64,000 nucleotides of DNA from the NCBI GenBank assembly GCA_045866275.1, contig BAAFRX010000010.1:1-64000 (forward strand), written 5' to 3'. Made by a program: the position numbers and the translations under genes. The notes under the pieces were generated by a model. It did no database searches. It was given only the letters and a program-made list of their open reading frames with translations, and was not told where the DNA came from. This document shows positions 21,934 to 30,012 of this stretch, piece after piece (the stretch's first letter is position 1; the number at the start of each line of letters is the position of its first letter). This DNA is from Sideroxyarcus sp045866275 (GTDB lineage: Bacteria; Pseudomonadota; Gammaproteobacteria; Burkholderiales; Gallionellaceae).

Positions 21934-23373
21934 ATGAAAACGAAGCGAAGCGAAGTTTCGGCGAAGGCTAACGCCAGCGTAAGCTGGGGTTACGACGTAG
22001 CCAAAAAATTCTTTATGATGTTCACCCTGCTGGCCGTGTTGTTCGGCGCAGTCAGCCCCTCGTTCGCCGAGGAAGCAGCACCTGCTGCCGAAGCCGTGAC
22101 AGCAACCGCCGAGGCGGCGGTCGCCGCTGCACCCGTGCCTGATAAAGGCGACACCGCCTGGATGATGCTGTCCACGCTGCTGGTGATCCTGATGATCGTT
22201 CCGGGCCTGTCCCTGTTCTACGGTGGCCTGGTGCGCGCCAAGAACATGTTGTCCGTTCTGTCACAAGTGTTCGGCATCTTTGCGCTGATCTCCATCCTGT
22301 GGGTGATCTACGGCTACTCGCTGGCCTTCGGTGACGGCGGCTCGATGAACTGGGCGATCGGCGACCTGAGCAAGATGTTCCTGGCCGGCATGACCGGTGA
22401 CAGCACTGCCGCGACATTCACGGACGGCGTGGTGATACCCGAGTTCACCTTCGTGGCCTTCCAGTTGACCTTCGCGGCGATCACCACCGCGCTGATCATC
22501 GGCGGCTTCGCAGAGCGCATCAAGTTCGGTTCGCTGATGGTGTTCTCCGCACTGTGGTTCACCTTCGCCTACCTGCCGATCGCACACATGGTGTGGGCGG
22601 CCGGCGGCTACCTGTTCGAGAAGGGCGCGCTGGACTTCGCGGGCGGCACCGTGGTGCACATCAACGCCGGTATCGCGGCACTGGTCGGTGCCATCGTGAT
22701 CGGCAAGCGTATCGGTTACGGTAAAGAGCCGATGGCTCCGCACAACTTGCCGATGACCATGATCGGTGCATCCCTGCTGTGGGTGGGCTGGTTCGGTTTC
22801 AACGCCGGCTCCAACCTGGAAGCCACCGGCGGTGCAGCACTGGCCTTCCTGAACACCATCGTCGCCACCGCCACTGCAGCTCTGAGCTGGATGGCTGCCG
22901 AGAAGATGTGGCGCGGCAAGACTTCCATGCTGGGTATCGCTTCCGGCGCAGTGGCTGGTCTGGTCGCCGTCACCCCGGCTGCCGGTCTGGTCGGCCCGAT
23001 GGGCGCCATCATCCTCGGCCTGATCGCCGGCCCGTTCTGTCTGTGGGCGGTGTCCGGCCTGAAGAAATCGCTGGGTTATGACGACTCGCTGGACGTGTTC
23101 GGCATCCACGCAGTGGGCGGCATCATCGGCGCGATCGGCACCGGCATCTTCGTTTCGCCGGCACTGGGCGGCGTGGGTGTAAAGGACTACGAGATGATGC
23201 ACCAAGTGATGACTCAGGCGACTGGTGTGCTGATCACCATCGTCTGGTCCGGTGTGGTCGCCTTCGTCTGCTTCAAGCTGGTCGACATGGTCATGGGGCT
23301 GCGTGTCTCGGAAGAAGCCGAGCGCGAAGGTCTGGACACCGCGACACACGGCGAGCGCGCCTACAACGTGTAA
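21934..23373 (+). CDS. amtB: Ammonium transporter AmtB
   Basis: An inner-membrane ammonium channel of 479 residues. It has an N-terminal signal peptide (FFMMFTLLAVLFGAVSPSFAEE) after a basic leader, then an Ala-rich stretch, then about 11 membrane helices. Conserved segments include PGLSLFYGGLVRAKN, the twin-His pore histidines in VVHINAG and FGIHAVGG, and WFGFNAGS. The second of two adjacent ATGs is chosen because AGGAG is 6 bp before it. The gate partner GlnK is encoded immediately upstream. An intrinsic terminator follows. Confidence 0.96.
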   Translation: MKTKRSEVSAKANASVSWGYDVAKKFFMMFTLLAVLFGAVSPSFAEEAAPAAEAVTATAEAAVAAAPVPDKGDTAWMMLSTLLVILMIVPGLSLFYGGLVRAKNMLSVLSQVFGIFALISILWVIYGYSLAFGDGGSMNWAIGDLSKMFLAGMTGDSTAATFTDGVVIPEFTFVAFQLTFAAITTALIIGGFAERIKFGSLMVFSALWFTFAYLPIAHMVWAAGGYLFEKGALDFAGGTVVHINAGIAALVGAIVIGKRIGYGKEPMAPHNLPMTMIGASLLWVGWFGFNAGSNLEATGGAALAFLNTIVATATAALSWMAAEKMWRGKTSMLGIASGAVAGLVAVTPAAGLVGPMGAIILGLIAGPFCLWAVSGLKKSLGYDDSLDVFGIHAVGGIIGAIGTGIFVSPALGGVGVKDYEMMHQVMTQATGVLITIVWSGVVAFVCFKLVDMVMGLRVSEEAEREGLDTATHGERAYNV

Positions 23374-23407
23374 TCTCTCCTCCCTGGAGCCTCCCCGGCT
23401 CCTTTTC

Positions 23408-23434
23408 AAGGGCACCGCAAGGTGCCCTTTTTTT
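23408..23434 (+). terminator. Intrinsic terminator after amtB
   Basis: AAGGGCACC/GGTGCCCTT, a perfect 9-bp stem with a GCAA tetraloop followed by TTTTTT. It ends the porin-glnK-amtB transcript. Confidence 0.93.
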
Positions 23435-23443
23435 AGCAGACTG

Positions 23444-23740
23444 CTATCGATTGAGCGCCTTCAGTCTTTGCTTTAACCCGGCTTGGATGGGTATCACCCG
23501 AGGAATCACATCGAAGGGCCACGCCCTGTCGATATTGCCGGCCTCGCTGTAGATCGTGAAGGTGATGCCCATCGCCATGATGGTGGCTTCAACCGCCTCA
23601 CGCCGCGCCAAGAGCTCATCGGAATCCAATGAATTCAAATATTCAAAGAACGGTTGGGCGGCAACACGCGGGCATTGAGCGTCGTCGAGTAACTCGTCGT
23701 AGGCAGTGAACTTGCCGTATTCGTCGTAAGCAATTTTCAT
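23444..23740 (-). pseudogene. Truncated circularly permuted ATP-grasp protein (N-terminal remnant)
   Basis: The 98 residues correspond only to the beginning of type 2 circularly permuted ATP-grasp proteins (DUF407-like; about 480 residues when complete). The pattern is YDELLDD, FFEYLNSL, RREAVEATIMAMGITFTIY, PFDVIPRVIP, GLKQRLKALNR. The family's EW..LE block before GLKQR has been lost, and the frame stops just after ALNR. No ATP-grasp core follows, since the next sequence is the amtB terminator. It may still be expressed, but the catalytic portion is gone. Confidence 0.78.
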
Positions 23741-23810
23741 GATGGATGCATTTTTGTCTGTTTGACAGAATGTCTAGCGAATACCGTGCCACAGTGCGGC
23801 GCCCGGTCAT

Positions 23811-24764
23811 TCAGTCCGGCATACTGCTCCGCGAGAAGCCGCTGCGTGAATAGCCGCTACGCGAGAGTTGGCGGGAGGTGGAGAGATTGTACGAGATGAC
23901 TTTTTGCGTGTTCATACTGAAGCCGCGATACATGTCGAGGTCGTCCTCGGATTCACGGACCGTCTTCGCCACGATCGCGAAGTCATCGATAAATGTTTCC
24001 CAGGTCTGAAAACGGCGATCGATGTTTTTTTCCAACGCGCGTGAGATAAAGTCGACCAATATCTTCGGCAAGCCATTACGATAGGTCTGGATGGGCGTGA
24101 TAGGGAAGTTGAGGATCGCCATGCGCGCATCGAACTGGTTGTCCGCCTCGAAGGTGTGCTTGCCGGTGAGCAATCGATACAGCACCGCACCCAGCGCATA
24201 GATGTCGGCGCGCTGGTCCAGCGCCTCGCCCTCCAGTTGTTCCGGCGACATATAGGCCAGGCTTCCCGCCACCACCGCGCCCAGCTGGCTGTGCGGAATG
24301 GCGCAGCCAAAATCGGCCAGTTTGGCGATGCCGTTTGGTTTGAGAATGAGGTTGCCCGGTTTGACATCGCGGTGCACCACCCCGAGGGCAGCCGCATAGT
24401 GCAGCGCGCCAGCCACCTGTTCGATGACGGACAATACTTTTTCCAGCGGCAGCAAGGTATCCGGATGATCATGGTGGTCGAGTGGCACGCCGTTCACGTA
24501 TTCCATCACCAGATAGGCGCCGCTCTTTTCGGCGAGGTCCGCATCCAGCACGCGCACGATGTTCTTGTGTTCCATCCTGTGCCCGAGCTCGACCTCGGTG
24601 GCGAACATGGCCTTGTGCAAGTCGGTCTGGCAGCCTTTGCGCAACTGCTTGAGCGCGACCGAAGCGAACGATTTGTCGCGGATCGCCAGATAGACGTTGG
24701 AAGTCGCACCCTCTCCCAGTTCGCGTACGATGGAATAGGGGCCGATGCGGGAGACGGACATCAA
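23811..24764 (-). CDS. Serine/threonine protein kinase (PknB-like, soluble)
   Basis: A 317-residue eukaryotic-like kinase. The glycine loop GEGATSNVYLA is at residues 17-27, catalytic lysine K39 in VALK, the HRDVKPGN loop at 131-138, DFG at 151-153 and SPEQ at 173-176. All key residues are present. No transmembrane segment or sensor domain follows. The tail is a Ser/Arg/Gly repeat (SRQLSRSG, YSRSG, FSRSS), possibly an autophosphorylation site (inference). The ATG at 24761 is an equally good start. Substrates are unknown and no phosphatase gene is adjacent. Confidence 0.92.
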   Translation of the reverse strand: MMSVSRIGPYSIVRELGEGATSNVYLAIRDKSFASVALKQLRKGCQTDLHKAMFATEVELGHRMEHKNIVRVLDADLAEKSGAYLVMEYVNGVPLDHHDHPDTLLPLEKVLSVIEQVAGALHYAAALGVVHRDVKPGNLILKPNGIAKLADFGCAIPHSQLGAVVAGSLAYMSPEQLEGEALDQRADIYALGAVLYRLLTGKHTFEADNQFDARMAILNFPITPIQTYRNGLPKILVDFISRALEKNIDRRFQTWETFIDDFAIVAKTVRESEDDLDMYRGFSMNTQKVISYNLSTSRQLSRSGYSRSGFSRSSMPD

Positions 24765-24827
24765 TCAGTCACGCGGGTTGGAAGACAGGCCATAGACTTC
24801 GCACTGGCCATTTAGTTCGCGGCAGGT

Positions 24828-25679
24828 TTAGCGAAACACGATGGTCTTGTTGCCGCACACCAGCACGCGGTCTTCCACGTGGTAGCGCAGGCCCCGCGCC
24901 AGCACGGTCTTTTCGATGTCGCGCCCGTAACGCACCAGGTCGTCCGGCGTGTCGCCGTGGTCGATGCGCACGGTGTCCTGTTCGATGATCGGCCCCGCAT
25001 CCAGCGCCTCGGTGACGTAATGACAGGTCGCGCCGATCAGCTTGACCCCGCGCTGGTAGGCCTGATGGTACGGTTTGGCACCGGCGAAGGAAGGCAGGAA
25101 ACTGTGATGGATGTTGAGGATGCGTCCGGGCCAGCGGCGGCACAGGGCCGGCGGCAGGACCTGCATGAAGCGCGCCAGCACCATGCAGTCGCCGCGCTCC
25201 TGTTCGAACAGTGCGGCGATCTTTTCAAACGCGGCTGCCTTGTCCGCCATGTCCAGATGAATGAAGGGAATGCCGTGCCACTCGACGAAGCCGCGCAAAT
25301 CCTTGTGGTTGGAGATCACGCAGGGAATATCCACCTGCAATTCGCCGCTGCGCCAGCGGTAGAGAAGATCGTCCAGACAGTGTGCCTGCTTGCTTACCAG
25401 CACGACCAGTCTTTTCCGGAGGGTGGAATCGGTCAGTTGCCAATCCATGCCAAACTCGTCCGCCAGCGGCTTGAAACGGCGGCGGAACTCTGCCGCATCG
25501 AACGGCAGCGAATCGGCGCGGATCTCCTGCCGCATAAAGAAGCGTTGTGCCTCCTGCTCGGTGTGGTAACTCGCCTCGACGATGAAGCCGCCATGCTGTG
25601 CGATGAAGCCGGTGACGGCGGCAATGATGCCGGAGCGGTCGGGGCAGGAGATGGTGAGGGTGTAGTGGTGGGTGGTCAT
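24828..25679 (-). CDS. purU: Formyltetrahydrofolate deformylase
   Basis: Hydrolyses 10-formyl-THF to THF and formate, supplying formate for PurT and balancing one-carbon pools. The 283 residues show an N-terminal ACT domain (SCPDRSGIIAAVTGFI) and a C-terminal formyltransferase-like domain with VISNHKDL, NIHHSFLPSFAGAKPY and GATCHYVTEALDAGPIIEQD, including the catalytic N-H-D set. Lengths are normal. Confidence 0.95.
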   Translation of the reverse strand: MTTHHYTLTISCPDRSGIIAAVTGFIAQHGGFIVEASYHTEQEAQRFFMRQEIRADSLPFDAAEFRRRFKPLADEFGMDWQLTDSTLRKRLVVLVSKQAHCLDDLLYRWRSGELQVDIPCVISNHKDLRGFVEWHGIPFIHLDMADKAAAFEKIAALFEQERGDCMVLARFMQVLPPALCRRWPGRILNIHHSFLPSFAGAKPYHQAYQRGVKLIGATCHYVTEALDAGPIIEQDTVRIDHGDTPDDLVRYGRDIEKTVLARGLRYHVEDRVLVCGNKTIVFR

Positions 25680-25757
25680 GCGAAGTTCCCTGTCAATGGC
25701 CGCGAGATTTTAACGGATTACTGCGCTTCGTCGAGGGAATCGCTTGGGCGGGGTTAC

Positions 25758-26486
25758 TTATTTCGGCAGCTGCTGCAGATCAACCTGATCCAGCCGCACG
25801 AACAGGAAACCCTGTTTGAGCAGGTAGTCCAGCCCGACCGCCAATCCTTCGGCAGAGTCGGAGGAGGGTTTGTTCATATGCGCGAGGATCACGTCGCCCG
25901 GTTTGACGCGTGCCAGTCTCTTTTCGATGGCGAGTCTTTTCGAGGTCGCCCCGTCGTCGGCATTCACGGAGAAACCGGCGATCTTGTAGCCCAACCGGTC
26001 GATCTCCTTGATCGACTCATCGTCGTATTCGCCCGTGGCGCCGCGGTACCAATGCGGCGCGACACCTGTGGCTTCCTGCACGGCGCGTGCGCCTTCCACC
26101 ACTTCGCGGCGCAGGTGGATCACATCCGGCTCGCCGGGGATGCCATAGACCGTGCGACCCTTGCCGATCACTGCCGGGATATGTCTTTCGCCGTGATCTT
26201 CGACATCGAACAGATCAAGGTGCGTCTTGACGATGGCAAGCCCTTTGGGATTCCTGTCCAGCCACTTCTTGGTGGCGAAGATCGTCGCCGGGATGCGCTT
26301 GCGGATGAGGTATTCGACCAGATCGTCATCGAACTTGCCGGAGCAGGCATCCAGCGTCAGCGCAATCTGCTTGCTTCCCTGCGGCCCGGCGGCCAGCAGG
26401 TCGTGTATCTCTTTCGGCGGCTGTTCCGCCAACGCCCAGGGTGCGGCAAAGACAGCCAGCATGAGAAACAGCGATCGCACCGTCAC
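25758..26486 (-). CDS. Exported polysaccharide deacetylase family protein
   Basis: A 242-residue protein with a signal peptide (MTVRSLFLMLAVFAAPWALA) and a NodB-type fold. The usual TFDDG motif is replaced by LTLDACSGKFDDD, and the metal histidines may lie in the DHGERH segment. Later motifs include YRGATGEYDD and PGDVILAHMNKP. It probably removes acetyl groups from a periplasmic or surface glycan, but the variant motif makes the substrate uncertain. Its start overlaps the murI stop by 4 bp, suggesting coupling to peptidoglycan metabolism. Confidence 0.85.
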   Translation of the reverse strand: MTVRSLFLMLAVFAAPWALAEQPPKEIHDLLAAGPQGSKQIALTLDACSGKFDDDLVEYLIRKRIPATIFATKKWLDRNPKGLAIVKTHLDLFDVEDHGERHIPAVIGKGRTVYGIPGEPDVIHLRREVVEGARAVQEATGVAPHWYRGATGEYDDESIKEIDRLGYKIAGFSVNADDGATSKRLAIEKRLARVKPGDVILAHMNKPSSDSAEGLAVGLDYLLKQGFLFVRLDQVDLQQLPK

Positions 26487-27307
26487 AGGAATTCGTCCGG
26501 CAGACTTTCAACAACGACAGCGCCGCCCCATAACGCCGACATGATGCGCGTCGCATGCGCCTCGTCGCCGCTGGTGAAGAAGGTCTCGCCGCCGATGCCG
26601 CCTTGGGCAACACGGGGCGGTAATTCGCCATCGACCCTGCGCTTCAGTTCGCGCGCGACGGCGGCACCAGTATCGATCAACGTAATCCCGTCGCCAACCA
26701 CTTCGCGGATCAGCGGTGCGAGGAAGGGGTAGTGGGTGCAGCCCAGGATCAGGGTATCGGCGCCCGCCTTGAGTAGCGGCGCGGTGTAACGCTCGACCAG
26801 ACGGCGTGTCTCGATGCTGTGCAGGTCGCCGCGCTCCACTGCCTCGACCAGGCCCGGACAGCCCTGGGTGACGATCTTCGCGTTGCCCGCATATTTTTCC
26901 AGCAGGGCGGCAAAGCGCGCGCTCTCCAGCGTGCCAACCGTGGCCAGGACGCCAACCACACCCGTCTTCGTCGCGGCGACAGCGGGTTTGACCGCCGGCT
27001 CCATCGCCACGATAGGCAGGCGGTTGAACCGGACCCGCAATGAATGGGCGGCGGCGGCCGTCGCGGTGTTGCATGCAATGACGACCGCCTCCGCGCTCAG
27101 ACCGACGAGGAACTGCGTCAGCGCCAGCGAACGCGCTTCGATATAGGCAGGCGACTTGTCGCCGTAGGGCACGTGGCCGGAATCGGCGATATAAACGAGG
27201 TGCGCATCAGGCAAGGCGGCACGGATGTGTTGCAGCACCGAGAGGCCGCCCACGCCGGAATCGAATACGCCGATGGTTCTGGAAGTATGGGGATAAGGAG
27301 AGTCCAT
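26483..27307 (-). CDS. murI: Glutamate racemase
   Basis: Makes D-glutamate for peptidoglycan. The 274 residues carry the two catalytic cysteines in ACNTATAAA and GCTHYPF, and the N-terminal IGVFDSGVGGLSVL motif with the conserved aspartate and serine. It overlaps the deacetylase gene by 4 bp downstream. An inverted repeat separates it from ybiT upstream. Confidence 0.96.
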   Translation of the reverse strand: MDSPYPHTSRTIGVFDSGVGGLSVLQHIRAALPDAHLVYIADSGHVPYGDKSPAYIEARSLALTQFLVGLSAEAVVIACNTATAAAAHSLRVRFNRLPIVAMEPAVKPAVAATKTGVVGVLATVGTLESARFAALLEKYAGNAKIVTQGCPGLVEAVERGDLHSIETRRLVERYTAPLLKAGADTLILGCTHYPFLAPLIREVVGDGITLIDTGAAVARELKRRVDGELPPRVAQGGIGGETFFTSGDEAHATRIMSALWGGAVVVESLPDEFL

Positions 27308-27320
27308 ACTGATTTAATCA

Positions 27321-27426
27321 GCCACGGATGAACACGGATAGACACGGATAATACCGAGAGACAACACGCACTGGGTGCGCGACTTATGGTTTGCCTTATC
27401 CGTGCTCATCGGTGTTCATCCGTGGC
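27321..27426. repeat. Inverted repeat built of CACGGAT units
   Basis: A 31-bp arm at 27321-27351 (GCCACGGATGAACACGGAT...) and its complement at 27396-27426 match at 27 of 31 positions around a 44-bp loop. Each arm is itself made of short CACGGAT repeats. The structure fills the murI-ybiT gap and resembles, in design, the repeats at 31299 and 63679. No coding function is seen. Confidence 0.8.
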
Positions 27427-27433
27427 GAATGGT

Positions 27434-29035
27434 TCAGGCTTTTTCTTCCATCTGGTCGCGCAGGAATTCTTCATAGGTGCCGTGGTAGTCGTTCACGCCC
27501 CTGGCCGAAATTTCGATGATGCGCGTCGCCAGCGACGACACGAACTCGCGGTCATGGCTGACGAACACCAGCGTGCCCTTGAACAGGTCGAGCGCAGTGT
27601 TCAGCGATTCGATGGCTTCCATGTCCATGTGGTTGGTCGGCTCGTCCATCAGCAGCACGTTGGGTTTTTGCAGCATCAGCTTGCCGAACAGCATGCGACC
27701 TTTCTCGCCGCCGGACAGCACCTTCACGCGCTTCTTCACGTCGTCGCCGGAGAACAGCAAACGACCCAGCGTGCCACGCACCACTTGGTCGTCGTCGCCA
27801 TCGCCGCGCCAGTCGGTCATCCATTCCATCATCACCTTGTCTTCGGCGAAGTCGTGCGCGTGGTCCTGCGCGTAGTAGCCCAGCTTGGCCTTTTCCGCCC
27901 ACTTGATGGTGCCGGTGTCCGGTTCCAGGTCGCCCGCCAGACAGCGCAGCAAAGTCGTTTTACCAATACCGTTCGGGCCGATGATCGCCACCTTCTCGCC
28001 TGCGTCGATACGGAAATTGACGTTGGAGAACAGCATGCGGTCGAAGCCCTTGGCCATCTTCTGCACCTCGACGGCGGTGCGGTGCAGCTTGTCGCGGTCG
28101 TCGTATTCGAAGCGGATGAAGGGATACTGGCGGCTGGAAGGCTTGATGTCCTCGATCTTGATCTTGTCGATCTGGCGCGCACGCGAGGTGGCCTGCTTGG
28201 CCTTGGAGGCGTTGGCCGAGAAGCGCGCCACGAAGGCTTTAAGCTCGGCAACCTTTTCCTTGGCCTTGGCGTTGTCAGCCTGCTGCTGTTCGCGTGCCTG
28301 CGTGGAAGCCAGCATGTAGTCGTTGTAGTTGCCCGGATACACGGTGATCTTGCCGTAGTCCAGGTCGGCCATGTGCGTGCACACGCTGTTCAGGAAGTGG
28401 CGGTCGTGGGAGATGATGACCATCGTGCTGTTGCGCGCATTGAGGATGTTCTCCAGCCAGCGGATGGTGTTGATGTCCAGGTTGTTGGTCGGCTCGTCCA
28501 GCAGCAGGATGTCTGGATTCGAGAACAGCGCCTGCGCCAGCAGCACGCGCAGTTTGAAGCCCGGCGCAACCTCGCGCATCGGCCCGTTGTGCAGCTCGAT
28601 GGCGATGCCCAGCCCCAGCAACAGCTCGCCCGCGCGCGCTTCGGCGGTATAGCCGTCGTATTCGGCGAAGGTCGCTTCCAGATCGGCAGCGCGCATGTAG
28701 TCCTCTTCCGATGCATCGGGATTGGCATAGATCGCATCGCGCTCGCTCATCGCCTCCCACATCTCGGCGTGACCCATCATCACCACGTCCAGCACGCGAT
28801 TGTCTTCATAGGCGAACTGGTCCTGGCGCAGCTTTCCGAGGCGTTCGCCGCGGTCCAGCATGACCTCGCCCGAGGATTGCTCCAGGTCGCGCCCGAGGAT
28901 CTTCATGAAGGTGGACTTGCCGCAGCCGTTGGCGCCGATCAGGCCGTAGCGGTTGCCGTCGCCAAATTTGACCGAGACGTTCTCGAACAGCGGCTTGGCG
29001 CCGAACTGCATGGTGATGTTTGCGGTGGATAACAT
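27434..29035 (-). CDS. ybiT: ABC-F family ATPase YbiT
   Basis: A 533-residue ribosome-associated ABC-F protein with two ATPase halves and no membrane domain. The Walker A motifs are GANGCGKST and GPNGIGKTT, with LLLDEPTNNLD and LLMDEPTNHMD as Walker B. The second half has the LSGGEKGR signature and the first half the degenerate APGFKLRVLLAQ. The start LSTANITMQFGAKPLFENVSV follows E. coli YbiT closely along its length. The precise translational role of YbiT is less defined than that of EttA. Confidence 0.93.
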   Translation of the reverse strand: MLSTANITMQFGAKPLFENVSVKFGDGNRYGLIGANGCGKSTFMKILGRDLEQSSGEVMLDRGERLGKLRQDQFAYEDNRVLDVVMMGHAEMWEAMSERDAIYANPDASEEDYMRAADLEATFAEYDGYTAEARAGELLLGLGIAIELHNGPMREVAPGFKLRVLLAQALFSNPDILLLDEPTNNLDINTIRWLENILNARNSTMVIISHDRHFLNSVCTHMADLDYGKITVYPGNYNDYMLASTQAREQQQADNAKAKEKVAELKAFVARFSANASKAKQATSRARQIDKIKIEDIKPSSRQYPFIRFEYDDRDKLHRTAVEVQKMAKGFDRMLFSNVNFRIDAGEKVAIIGPNGIGKTTLLRCLAGDLEPDTGTIKWAEKAKLGYYAQDHAHDFAEDKVMMEWMTDWRGDGDDDQVVRGTLGRLLFSGDDVKKRVKVLSGGEKGRMLFGKLMLQKPNVLLMDEPTNHMDMEAIESLNTALDLFKGTLVFVSHDREFVSSLATRIIEISARGVNDYHGTYEEFLRDQMEEKA

Positions 29036-29143
29036 GGGACTGCCTTATTTTTGAAGGCGCGCATTCTACCACTGACCGCAGGGTTCGACCCGGCCGCGGC
29101 TGGGTTACACTGCCGCCCTCACTGAATGCACCGCAGGACGATC

Positions 29144-29842
29144 ATGCAAGAGCAGACCCTCAACATCACAAAACTCGTCCATGTCAATATTGACGGACTG
29201 AGCGCCGAAGAACGCGCAGGGCTGAAGAAGCAGCTTGCAGATGCGCTGCAAGCGCTTGCCGCAGCAGCCGAGCCCTTGCCGCGCGCAAGGTTGCAGCTCG
29301 ACGTCGCCGAAGTGCTGAACGCACTGGAGCGCGGCAAAGAAGCCTGGGACATCGCGCGCGAAGCGTTCTTCACCTGCATGCAGCAGGAAGCTTGGGCGGA
29401 TGCGGTGGAAGCCTGCGATGTGCTGTTTCAGGCAAAACAAGCCGAATCGCTGGCCGCGCTGGGCATGGGCATCTGGCTGGCGGTGACCTTCCCGGTCGAT
29501 CCGGAGCTGACCGTGGCCCTGCTGATCCACGTCGTGGACGAGACCCCGAACGACTCGGACGGCGCAGCCGTCGCGGCGATCACCGCGCGTTACGTGGTGG
29601 ATCTGCGCGCCGACGACGCGCAGCACGAGAACCTGTCCTTCCTGACCGGCCATCTGCTGGCCACCGTGGCACAGCGCCACGGCAACGTGCAGGACCAGGC
29701 AGCGATGGACAAGTGGCTGGAAAGGCTGGAACTGCGCGACCCGCAGGTGTTCCTGCCGCGCCTGGCCGGGGTGGTTGACCGGCTGGTCGGCGACCGCTGG
29801 TTGTTCGACCGCGACGCGCTGCGCAACCGATTGCCGCGCTAG
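29144..29842 (+). CDS. Conserved hypothetical protein upstream of gshA
   Basis: A 232-residue soluble, helix-rich protein (start MQEQTLNITKLVHVN; GCAGGA 6 bp upstream). Residues about 25-110 look like TPR-type or other alpha-solenoid helices (LDVAEVLNALERGKEAWDIAREAFFTCM, split by turns). No catalytic motif is recognised. The TAG stop codon is provided by the CTAG end of the adjacent 144-bp repeat element. Function unknown; the gshA neighbourhood is the only contextual hint. Confidence 0.8.
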   Translation: MQEQTLNITKLVHVNIDGLSAEERAGLKKQLADALQALAAAAEPLPRARLQLDVAEVLNALERGKEAWDIAREAFFTCMQQEAWADAVEACDVLFQAKQAESLAALGMGIWLAVTFPVDPELTVALLIHVVDETPNDSDGAAVAAITARYVVDLRADDAQHENLSFLTGHLLATVAQRHGNVQDQAAMDKWLERLELRDPQVFLPRLAGVVDRLVGDRWLFDRDALRNRLPR

Positions 29843-29982
29843 TGTAGTGTTGCACGCTATCTGGAACTTATGCCAAGGTGCGGGAAGCCCTTGTGGGTCG
29901 GGTTTTAACCCGACATGTCGGACTGAAGTCCGACCCACAAAGGTTCGCAATAAGTATCGTTAAGAGTGCAGCACTACACTAG
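29839..29982 (+). mobile_element. 144-bp MITE-like element, copy 1
   Basis: Begins and ends with CTAG. The terminal inverted repeats are CTAGTGTAGTG and CACTACACTAG. The interior has two perfect hairpins (GTCGGGTT/AACCCGAC and GTCGGACT/AGTCCGAC) bracketed by TGTGGGTCGG/CCGACCCACA. It encodes no protein. Copy 2 (35022-35165) is the reverse complement with only two mismatches in 144 bp. The CTAG ends fit a 4-bp target duplication of the type made by IS5-group transposases, but no transposase lies in the window. Confidence 0.9.
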
Positions 29983-30012
29983 AATGACTGCATTGTTATT
30001 CGCAGACTCATC

